A stretch of 64,000 nucleotides of DNA from Holacanthus passer (lineage: Eukaryota; Chordata; Actinopteri; Pomacanthidae), in contig JAFREQ010000012.1 in assembly GCA_025331565.1 (NCBI GenBank), positions 13,568,501 to 13,632,500 of the forward strand, given 5' to 3'. Made by a program: the position numbers and the translations under genes. Of the stretch, positions 24,603 through 34,860 are shown piece after piece (position 1 is the first letter of the stretch; each line of letters starts with the position of its first letter). The notes under the pieces are model-generated. The model was not told where the DNA came from. It made no database searches and saw nothing but the letters and a program-made list of their open reading frames with translations.

Positions 24603-26092
24603 GCTGGGTGTCAGTGTGTATTTTCGTGATGCTCGGACGGGCTTTGGGACATCTCTCACTGCCATTGGGGCTGTAACCTGAGTAGCCACCCTTTGTCACC
24701 ACAGAAAACTGGCAAACTGAAGATATTATTGTGCATTTCGAAGACACACTCACTCGCGTGTGCACACACATACTGTACATATACATAAGGCAGAATGCAG
24801 AGAAACATTCGCCCACACACAAACACCCCTCAGTCACTCTCATTATGCTCACTCCCACAGCCAAACTGTGCAGAAGACACCTCATACCTGACAACTCTGC
24901 CATCTCCTGACATAAACCCACACAAATACGCTCGCATAGCTGAACACAAAACACACACACACACACGCACACAAAACACGTCTTCTTTCTCCTCTTCTTG
25001 CTCAGTGGCTCTGTCAGGACATACACAGTGTCCTGTTACTGTGGAAGGAGCCGCAGCATGATGTGTCCCTTGCTCCACTGCTTTGTATTCCCCAAATAGT
25101 CCAACCTGTTCCCGAATCAATGACCATGTAGAACAGAGACATCTCCACATTCAGGGACACACACCTTTCACCCAGTGTCAGAGAAATTGGCTTTTTAGGA
25201 AACCGTTTGTCCGCTCTGCTTTTGTTCTATACAGGAAATATAGCTTTCATAAAAATGCCACTGTGCTGACCTCTTCCCCCACCCACATCCCGCTGAATGC
25301 TTTTAGAGAGTCACAACTTCCTACTCATCTCCGAAATGTTGTTTTTCGACTTCTCTCACTTCAGCCACCTCCGCCACCACCACTGCCTCCACAGACAGAA
25401 ACACACACACACCTATGCCACCCACCTCAGCACCCAAGTAAGGCTTGTCAGACAAAATGCTTTTAGAGAAATTCACGATCCTGGTCTGGGTCTAGCACAA
25501 GGTGAGATAGTCAAAATACCCAATATTTTTCTTCTAGAAAGCCGCATACTGTTGCTATTTCTTCGGCTCCAAACATCTGATGACTAATCAAAGCCTTAAC
25601 ATCTCCCATCTCCCTCGCATAAAAGGAAAAAAAAAAAAAAGCGAAAACCTTCCTGTGCACATAGTATAAATATATAAATATGTAGCAGAGAAAAAGAATT
25701 ACTAATTTATGGTGTCACATTTGTGTATTTCTCAGTGACAGCAAGCATGAAGGATTTATTTTCTCCTATTACAGTTTCTCCTTTTTTCTGTTATTTTGCA
25801 GTGCTTTATAATTTATGTTTTCTGAGTGCTTTATTCTTGACTGCTGCGCTGTGATTGCTGCCAAAACTGGCAAATGTGCTTCTTCTATACAAATGAACTG
25901 TACACACAACAAAACAGTCTTACCCCAAAATGTGCTTTTTATTATTGACTGCTCTGTGTAAAAGTTGTTTTTTTTTTTCTTTTTTGTATTTTTTAATTTT
26001 AAATTTATTTTGGTCTTCGGAAAAAAAAACTGAATTAGAATTGATGTCACCATTTTGTCGTGTCTTTCTATATTTTTTCGTATTTGGTTGCT

Positions 26093-26098
26093 ATTAAA
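26093..26098 (+). terminator. nectin2: candidate poly(A) signal ATTAAA for the alpha transcript
   Basis: ATTAAA follows 450 bases of AU-rich sequence with T-runs. It is followed within 20-50 bases by GT- and T-rich sequence (TTGTTGCTGCGTGTGGT), the usual downstream element. ATTAAA is the most common variant of AATAAA. This is the best signal I found in the 4.5 kb after the alpha stop; its use is inferred. Confidence 0.45.
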
Positions 26099-28045
26099 GG
26101 TTTCTTGATTTTTGAAATGTTCCCTTGTTGCTGCGTGTGGTATCTGTTTCTCCTTTTCTTCCCTCTGTCTCTCTAACACTTGAGGTTGGCTGGGATGACT
26201 GAGGAGCCAGATTGAATAGAAGTGCTAGTCATTGATTCTCACTGATTAGATTTATAGATTAATTGATCGGGATATGAAGTGGCCTCTCTGTCTCTTGTCA
26301 CTGATCCTTCACACTCCAGACACACCACTCCCCCAGTTTGTTTTGTTTTTTTCCCTCTCTCATTTCCTGGTCTGTCTGTTTGTCTCGTTTCAGTTTTGAT
26401 AAATCTGTGTGTCTCTGGGTGTGTCAACAGAGGTGTGATAACAGGCTTATGGGAAATGGTGCACAGGAATAGGAGAAGCCATTTTGTGGATTACAATTGT
26501 CCTGTAGTCAGACTCCACCTCCTCCCAGTCTGATTTGTATATGTGTCCTGGTTGGCTGATGTAAACTTGCTGCCTTGGTAACAGGTGTGTAGGAAACTGC
26601 TGTAGTTGTTTAAAGGGCACATTTTTTCATCAGGCTTTTCACCTGAGCATGTGGATAATGAAGACTGATAATGCAAAGCACACATGCACTCTCTTATTTC
26701 AAAATGTATATAATATATATATTCAGCGGGGCCCAACACATCTCATGCAAATACTGTACACAGAGCGAGCGAGAGAGAGAGAAGAGGATAGAGTTGAGGA
26801 ATGTGGTGCCGTAGCTTCAGTGGTTTTCCTGGAGGGAGGCAGTTTGTGTTTTCAGTTGGGGAATGTGCAGGCCAAGCTGAAACTCGGTGAATGGAGCGCC
26901 TCTCAAAGGCTGCATTGTTTGAACTCTGACTAAACCAAACTGGTTTGGTCAAATTTTAACAGAAGGGTGCGTAGAGGGTTGTCTGTGTGTGTGTATAGGT
27001 TTATGTATGTGAGTGAATGTGTGCGTTCATGTGTGTACGTGCACCTGCCTTATTTGGTTTACATACAAGTACCCCTATTGTGTCCCCATTACACCACACA
27101 CTGAAGTTCTGCTGCTAACATCCCCAGGATGGTGACAGTTGGTTTATGGCAGTTATGGTAGTGTGTCCTCGATGTTTGCCTGGTGCTTTGATGCCATCAT
27201 GTATCTGTGTGTCATCCTGGCTCCTTGTCACAGTTCATTTTTGTTTCAGGCTTCTTCTGTCAATGCACAGCTATTTACTGTGAGTCCAGCCCACCATCTG
27301 GCCTCTCTAATTGCTTTGGATTTGAGGCTGGCGAGATAGAGAGCACTTACACACACAGAGACACACGCGCACACACATAGAGACAGACACAAACACTCTT
27401 GACTCCTTTGGTTTTCTAGCTGAATGTAAAAGACTTGAGCACAGCAGAAAGGCTTTTAGGCTGCAGCAGGTAATAAAAACTCATGCAACACTTGCATTTT
27501 TGTCTGTGTTTGTCAGAGAAAAAAAAAGTATGCACCTCATGTGAAAGCGGTGACCCCGTAACGCAGAACCTGGCCTATTTGAGCTCCGAGCAAATAACCT
27601 GGATCTGAAGCCAAAGTGACAGCAGCTACGCCAAGCACTACCACTGTGTTCAACATTAGCTTACAGTGATGAGACATGGTGCGGTGCCGCCGGGCAATCC
27701 GGCGAGCTGGTAGTGACCCTGTTTATACCAAGTTGTGTGTGCGTAGGCGTGTATTAGACAGAGAACGAGCACGTGAGTGTGTTCTTTGGTCATACAGTGT
27801 GCTAAAGAAGCATGTTCATGTGTTTAGACACCCGTTGAGTGCTTTGCTGAGTTGCAGACCGATCAGATTTCCTCAGGATGTTTGTGAGTTTATGTGTTTA
27901 TGATCTTGAGTGTTATCAGATTGTTTGGTATGCGTGCATGTGTGTCTGTGTGTGTGAATATTGCTTCACACATGCCTGTTTGTACATGGCAGTATATTTA
28001 ACTTCCAACTCTGGCAGCTATAGCCGCAGTGTTGATTAAACATCT

Positions 28046-28048
<3 letters not shown>

Positions 28049-28100
<52 letters not shown>
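28049..28100. repeat. (GT)n microsatellite
   Basis: A perfect GT run of about 25 dinucleotides. Confidence 0.93.
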
Positions 28101-28101
<1 letters not shown>

Positions 28102-29083
28102 ATTAGCACGCAGACCCACTTTGGGCTCTCTCTGCTGACAACTGCTAACACAATGCTCCTCATTTAACCTCTCACCCTCCGGCTCCAGACCTAACTAATA
28201 AATCCCAGAGAGTAAGTGATGAATGGCCAGAACTGTTGCTTGGATGTCTGAGTGACGGATGTGGTGACCTGAGCCTTCGCAGAGATTAAAGCAAGTGTCT
28301 ACCTCTGACCTCAATTATGAAAGTAGGCTCCTGCATATTTTTATTGGCTTTAAAGCAACTGTCTTGTCTCTTTCTTGCCTGTGGTGAATCATCAAATTTC
28401 CAGCTATGTGTGTCATACAGCTACTGGAATAATTGTATTCAGCACTGTATCCTTTGACGGGCTCATTTTTGAACTGACAGTGATATGTTTCTCATTATTT
28501 CGGTTCTGTACACCGGCTCATTGGATTTGAGTCATAGGTGTTAGTATAGTGCATAGTCTTCCAGTTTTAAGACAGTGATCCTGAGTATGGAGACGAGGTA
28601 ATTAAGGAATTTTATGGCCAAACACTGGAACGTTCTTCACTGGCAAAGCCAGTCATCTGACCTCAGTCCAAGCACATGTTTCATTTGTTGAAGGACTAGA
28701 CTGAAGGAGAGAAGTTCCTGAGAAAAGCAAGACATGATGATGGCTGTGGTCCAGGCCTGACAGTACATCCCAAGGGGAGATAACAAGTGTTTGGTGATGT
28801 CTGTGGGTTTAGAGCCTTTTCAAAGTCTGTATTAACTTGTCCATTTGCTTTCTTTTCCTATGCACTGTATAACAGAGAGTCTGCCATCCTCCAAATGATT
28901 ATGCTAACATGCTGATTTTTAGCAGGTATAATTTTTTACCATGTTCACAATGTTCTTTGTTTACCATGCTAATATTTCCTAATTAGCAGTAAACACAAAG
29001 ATTATGTCATTAGTTTGCTCATAAACCATTTTGACCCTATGACCTGGTGCTGGATGAGAAATGTAGGGATCACCAAAATTATT

Positions 29084-29247
29084 ACAAAGGGCGCCCCTTT
29101 GCCCCAGTAGTTCACCTGGTAGAGCACGTGCCTGGGTGCAGTGCCTTTGCTGCATGTCATCCTCTCTCTCCCCTGCTTTTCCTGTCTCTCTCTATTCAAA
29201 TAAAGCAGAAATGCCCAAAAAATAATCTTAAAAAAACAAAACAAAAC
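29084..29247 (+). mobile_element. tRNA-derived SINE copy A
   Basis: The head has a Pol III A-box-like TAGTTCACCTGGTAGAGCACG. The tail is GCTGCATGTCAT, a CT-rich stretch (CCTCTCTCTCCCCTGC), then AAATAAAGCAGAAATGCCC and an A-rich end, the layout of a common fish tRNA-SINE family. The B box is eroded. ACAAAGGG at 29084-29091 recurs at 29248-29255 and could be a target-site duplication, though the second copy also begins the next SINE. Confidence 0.7.
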
Positions 29248-29382
29248 ACAAAGGGCACCCCAATAGCAAAATGGTTAAGGCACATACCACATAACTGCAA
29301 CATCCACGGTTCGACTCTGAGCACAGGACCTTTGTATCCCTGCTATTGAAATAAAGGCAAAAATGCCAAAAAAAAATCCTTT
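29248..29382 (+). mobile_element. tRNA-derived SINE copy B
   Basis: It starts GGGCACCCCAATAGCAAAATGG with TTAAGGC (A-box region), then ATAACTGCAACATCC and the B-box GGTTCGACTCT at 29308-29318. The short tail is CCCTGCTATTGAAATAAAGG, then AAAAATGCC and an A-run. It lies directly behind copy A in the same orientation and shares the same 3' module, but with the CT-rich part deleted. Confidence 0.75.
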
Positions 29383-29495
29383 AAAAGAATGCAAGATACT
29401 ACAATTCATTGTGAAGTTATTTAATTGAAAACCAAATGTGAAGAACAAGAAGAAAACTTCATCATCAAATTCAGTAGGAATCATCCTCTGGGGAT

Positions 29496-29533
29496 CATGA
29501 ATGTCTGTACATGTACATGTCTGTACATTCATG
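29496..29533. repeat. 38-bp imperfect palindrome
   Basis: CATGAATGT at 29496-29504 is the exact reverse complement of ACATTCATG at 29525-29533. The sequence between is itself nearly self-complementary (GTACATGTAC). It could form a hairpin or cruciform. It lies about 110 bases after the SINE pair. Confidence 0.7.
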
Positions 29534-31015
29534 TGCACCTCATAGTCTCTGCATGAAGTCTAAACATGAACATTGTGTCACTGTCATAATCATATACAGT
29601 CTATAGTCCTGATACTTTCTGACTGTGCTGTATTTCACACACCAAATTATTACCTTCATTGTTGATATTGCTCATTTTCACACTCTGTTTTATTGAAATG
29701 AAATTCAAATCAATATTTTTTTTTAAACTCTCTGGTGTGGAGTTCTTAATTTCACACTGTCTGAGCCATTTTCTCACAAATTGGAGCTTGGTGGCAGTTT
29801 GGGAGTCAGTACCTAACAGACCAATTTGGTTTATGACTATGGTAGTTTGTGAAGGTTAAATTAGGTAGTTGTTAGTGACACGGGATATGGGGCTGTTGGT
29901 ATTTCTGTTTATTTTCTGGAAAGGAGATGTCTGCTCTAATTTACTGTCTTCTCTTAGTTTGGTAACTTTTATGCTGTTTGTTTTTGGTGGATGCAGGGAA
30001 AGCAGCCGCTTCAGGCGACAACCACTCATCACTGTTTACTCTAGAAAGAGGCATTACCTTATTACAATGTTAAGATGCTAATGAAATGCAGGAGAAAATA
30101 ATAGTTCCTCCTTAACTTAATATATACTAAAAATGCACTGTCAAAGAATGTTGAGCGGGGTTGATTGACAACCTCAATTTCAACAAAAATGTCCCAAGGG
30201 GAAAACTTCCTGTCCAAGTAATGAACACATTTTTTAAACAAGGGAATGTGCTTTTAAAGTAGGCTACCAGACTGGCAAACACAATTCGAACAGAGTATTG
30301 TTATCATGCTAAGCAAGGTGAAAGCAGAGTGCAGAGGAAGCTATATTTGTAAATAGTCACAGGAAATTGGAAATTGTATCATTTCTTTTCCTCAAGCGGT
30401 AAATGATAACATCTGATCTTCTGGCTTCTGGTCATTCAGTTTTGTACAGATGTGTGTCTGCTGCACACACACACACTCATAGACAGGGGGAAGTGGATGC
30501 TCCTCTTTCCCCTAGAGGCCTCTGGGCTTTTACTCTTCCTGTCCCGTGCTGACAGGGCTGGAGGTATCTGGGTGGTTGCAGTGCATTGTTGGGCGGATGA
30601 AGCACGTCTCTCCAGGGGTAGCACATGCTCGGCCAACTGCTGGGAGGGCAGAGAAGGGCAGGGAGAGGGGATAGAGTGAGGGAGGGCAAAGAGGGCACGA
30701 TGGTGTGAGGAGAGTGAAGAGGGTGGTGGACGGGTGAGATCTGAGGCCTTGTGCACTGGCAAAATCTACAGAGGGCTATCCGGCGTATAAATTTAACAGT
30801 GACTAATGCAAGATTGAATAAAAGGGGAAAAGAGAAGAAAGAAGGAGAGGAGGAGTCGGGGAGGATGGAGAGAGCATGAGGGCAAAAAGTAGAACAGAGA
30901 GAGGGAGGAGAGGCCTGATTAAAGATGGAGTGGAGTGGAGACGGCTGAGTGAAGGGAGGAGGACAATGTGGGCTGAGTTGTTACAGCTGTGTTGATTTAG
31001 CTTCTCACAGATCAG

Positions 31016-31020
<5 letters not shown>

Positions 31021-31051
<31 letters not shown>
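31021..31051. repeat. (GT)n microsatellite
   Basis: A perfect GT run of about 15 dinucleotides at the end of a 300-base GA-rich block. Confidence 0.92.
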
Positions 31052-31052
<1 letters not shown>

Positions 31053-31308
31053 CAGAGAGAGACAGAGGGGAAGATGAGGAAAAAGCTTTGACGTCCTCAG
31101 AATGCCGCTGACCTCGACGCACCTACACAAACACCCACCATCACCAGATCAAAGATACAGCGTGTGTGCATGCGTGTTTGTGTGTTAAATAAGCCCCAAA
31201 AGGTCTTCATGCTGTGACTTACCTGGAACAAATCCTGTTCGAGAAAATACAAAAACAAAGAACATTATGTGAATGCATTATGACCACCAGGGAGTGTAGC
31301 TTTGAGCT

Positions 31309-31473
31309 AAGTGTGTGTGTGTGTGTGTGTATGTATGTGTGTATGTGAGTAAGTGTGCGCGTGACTCTGTGGGTATGAATAAAAGAGATTTATATCAGGG
31401 AAAGAATGGTTTGTTGCTGCTCCTAAGAATAGATTCTGTGACGGAAATGATTTTGATGCTGTATGCAAGCCTC

Positions 31474-31505
<32 letters not shown>

Positions 31506-31506
31506 T
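31309..31506. repeat. pair of (GT)n microsatellites
   Basis: Two GT runs (31309-31330 and 31479-31506) about 150 bases apart, the first trailing into ATGT/GTAT imperfect repeats. Confidence 0.88.
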
Positions 31507-32802
31507 TCCTCATTTTGTGTATTTGCCCTGGAGTGCTTTGCAGATCAAATGCACTTGCTGTTTAATTCACCGTCTCAACAGGCAGCTCTTACAAAGTACA
31601 CACACGCACTGGCACATACACGTCCACATAACCTCAGATACAAACATACAGAATGGGAGATGAATATGGAGATAAAAACAAAATAAGTCTGTAAATATTT
31701 GGTCTTAGGGACTCGAGATGGTCTTCTGGGGACTGCCAAGTCTATAGTAAATGGTGGATGATTGTATTCATGTTCATTTGTGCATGTAACTACTGTGCAG
31801 ATGTTCGCCTGCCTGACAGTATGGAATGTACATGCAAATGTATGTTTGTGTGTGCGTGCGTGTGTGTGTGTGTGGGGGGGGGTATCACAAATGTTTGGAG
31901 TGCTGTTACAAACAGTTTGAACTGCTCTTTTATGTTCATCCCCATACAAGGTTTTTGAAATGCCGTTCAAATTGAGTTAGATTCTGACCCATACTATTAT
32001 AATTGAACTAGTCTGTGTAGTCACCACCATTGTGTATGAATGAGGGTGAAATGGCTGAAATCACAGCCATTACATTAATAAAATGTAATGCCAAAATGAC
32101 ATTTATATTCTGTTTAATGCAGACAAAGCTGAAGACCAATAACTTTAATTTTTGATTGCATTTTTAAAAAGATGAGATAGCCCTGAAATAAAAACATATA
32201 TAACATATTTTATTTAACCTTGCATTATATTGCTTATATCGCTATACAGTCATTTAATATTATCACTCTATTGTTATTATATTTTTATATTATTTACTGT
32301 ATAATTGTGGCTTATCATGGCATTTTCCATTTGAATTACATATATTTTATAGCATTGTATTGTTAATGTATAGTGTGTGTATTTTTCTTTTACTGCACAC
32401 ATATAAAAGAGAATATACTTTAATATGACACAATGTATCCATGTGTCCATAGTGATGTTATCTGCACTGGCCGGTTCCCCTGTAGGGTTCAAGTCTTCTC
32501 TGCTTTCTCTGTTTGACATTAAATAACAGCCATAGTGAGGAGAGGACTGTCAGAACTTCACAGAATTGTGTGTGCGAGTTTTTCTGTGTGTGTGTGTGTG
32601 TGTGTCTTTGTCTGCTCATGTGCATGTGTCAGCTCCTCCTTTATATCCACAGACTGCCTCCCCATTCATCTGTCTGTCATCTTATCTAGACATCTCTTTT
32701 CCTGTAATCACTTCTTCTGCCCTGTCCTCTTCTCTGACACTCCTATCTTCTTATCGTCTGCTGCGGACTAAATGTTAAAGCATTGTGAATCTGTTAAAGA
32801 AC

Positions 32803-32882
<80 letters not shown>
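32803..32882. repeat. long (GT)n microsatellite, about 40 units
   Basis: The longest uninterrupted dinucleotide run in the window, 80 bases of GT followed by TGCGTGCATG. Alternating purine-pyrimidine of this length can adopt Z-DNA and is usually polymorphic. Confidence 0.95.
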
Positions 32883-32886
<4 letters not shown>

Positions 32887-34499
32887 CATGTGCAGCCTTG
32901 TATGTGTGCCTTTGTATTACTACATCCAACACTGTCCAACCAGTCCTGGGGTGTAAAATCCTCTCTAATCATTCTGCTTCCTCTTTTCTCATTTCCAACA
33001 CACATCTCTAATCACTCGCTATCGAACCCAGAGGCATCATTTTAAAAAGGAAATGCATTATTGATTTAACCCATTAATTATTGCTCTAAGACACAGAAAT
33101 CTGTATGTACAGCGTCAAACTGCTCCAAGCTGTTAAGTCTTTAGTCATGACGGCATTCAGACGTCTTTTACCTGTGTCTGCTTACATGTTTGTGTGCTTC
33201 ATGAGGATCTGTGCAACATCTGCTGTGGTCTCCTGTATGTCTTTGGCCTCTTGTTAACCCCTCATCTCCTTCGGGTGGTCTCCTCAGTGATTTCAACCGC
33301 ATCGCCTGCCACTCAGCCCCAGAGCCGAGGCGTAATGGGTAACGGCCCCGACTCGCAGTTGAAGTGCACTACAGTGTATAATGTGAGAGAAGGAGAGAGA
33401 GTTTAGAAAATAGCTCAACATTGCCATGCGAGGCACAGGCGCGCTGCACCATCCCCTGTCCGTTTAACTGTCAGCTTAGGGCGCTGATAGAATAAAATGG
33501 TCTTGAACGGACAAAAGGTCTTATCTTAGCGAAGGAAATTAAATGTTATTCAGATTTGGCTTTTGGCAACACAGGGGCTCTACGTGAAATGTTTACCAAC
33601 ACGAGTCGATTATCGCTCTCACAAACGTGGATGTGATGTGATCTTTGCCACCTTGACAGTAATAACGGGTTCAACCCCCGGCCTCAGAGCTCTAATCTGA
33701 CCAGCCTGCCTTCATCAGGAGCAGCGAGCGGACGCGTCGATGCAGAATTGCTCTCTGTTCATCGTATGTAATAGCTGGAACTTCTTTGTTGTGCTCTAAC
33801 AACAGGGTATAAACTGCAAAAATAGATGGCACTGAGCATTCACAGGGTGCGTGGATGCAGGTCTCACATTTTGATTAATTTATGTTCCAGTACATTTCAG
33901 ATTTCCTAAGTCATTACCCTCCCAAACGACTGTTGTTCCCGGGAGATTGAGGCAAACAATACTAAAAAACAAGTGCGTGCTCTGGTCCAATCTTCATCTT
34001 TCTGGTCTGTTTATCATTTTGTTTGTGTGGTGGTTTACATGCTCTCAGCGGGAGTCTGTGTGCTATCGTATGACACCCAGTTCCCAGTTATTTATCTGTA
34101 TATTACACACACTGTCCAGGTGCTGCTCGCGGGTCGTTTATCCTCCATGCGTCCCCACCATGCTGATATATGGAGGTGTTACATTTCTGTATCACAACAC
34201 TCTGCCTGCAGAGCAAACACACTTGCATACTGCACCGTCTCGTACCAGGTTTGTCATGGTGTGTGTCTGCTTGTGTTAAAGGGCAAGCGTGTGCGCTGGC
34301 TTTAGTTGTTCCCAGTCGTTTATCCTATTTAAGGCCCTTTACTCTGCCGTCCTCCTCTTAATACCACTTTTACTCTCCTGCTTCAGGGTTTTCTGTCGCC
34401 CAATTGCTATTCATTAGTGTGGATAGGTGGCAGAGATGGAAAGAGACTCAGGCGTTGTGGTTGAATGTGGCTTCTTCCCAACTTCTATCCTGGCTTTAC

Positions 34500-34860
34500 T
34501 GTAGTATTAATTATGTATTTTTTTGTGACTGATTAATCTTCAGATTATTTTTTGTTTTATTCTGTGGTCTATGAAATCAGTTTAAAAAAATAGTGGAATT
34601 TACAATTTTCAAAGCCCCAGTTGTCTTAGACTAGTTAATAATTAATTAACTAATTTAGATGAGTTAAAATCTCATAGATATTCAGTTAATTGTCAATTGA
34701 TTTAATTGCAAAAAAAAGGTGTAAATCCTCACAATGTAGAAGCTGGAACTAGGAAATGTTTGGCATTTTTGTTTGACGATTAATAAATAAACGATTGATT
34801 TACCGGTTATCAAAACAGATTTCGATTATTTTTCTCTCAATCAACTAATTTTCGTTTAAT
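34500..34860 (+). mobile_element. decayed copy of the GGGCTGCAACTAA-type fish repeat
   Basis: Recognisable by the GGTCTATGAAAT segment, AGCCCCAGTTGTCTTAGACTA, AAATCCTCACAATGTAGAAG, CTGGAACTAGGAAATGTTTG and the AT-rich ACGATTAATAAATAAACGATT end. These line up with the 38926 copy and with my memory of a very common teleost non-autonomous element. The terminal AGGGCTGCAACT is lost here. Confidence 0.6.

Larger units (their letters stand above)
21604..26115 (+). other. nectin2: probable 3' UTR of the alpha transcript and following sequence
   Basis: After the stop comes a purine-rich AGGAGG stretch, then AT-rich sequence. No AATAAA was found close to the stop. The region holds a GT microsatellite (24571-24599), an AC-rich stretch (about 24950-24972), an orphan ORF (23211-23489) and a very AT-rich block from 25620. 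It ends at an ATTAAA followed by GT-rich DNA, typical of a cleavage site. Whether the UTR is really 4.5 kb or ends earlier at a weaker signal cannot be decided from sequence alone. Confidence 0.45.

Noticed and set aside
29108..29318. Possible tRNA genes (A-box and B-box-like motifs)
   Set aside because: Cloverleaf arms do not form properly and the SINE tail follows; these are SINE heads, not tRNA genes.
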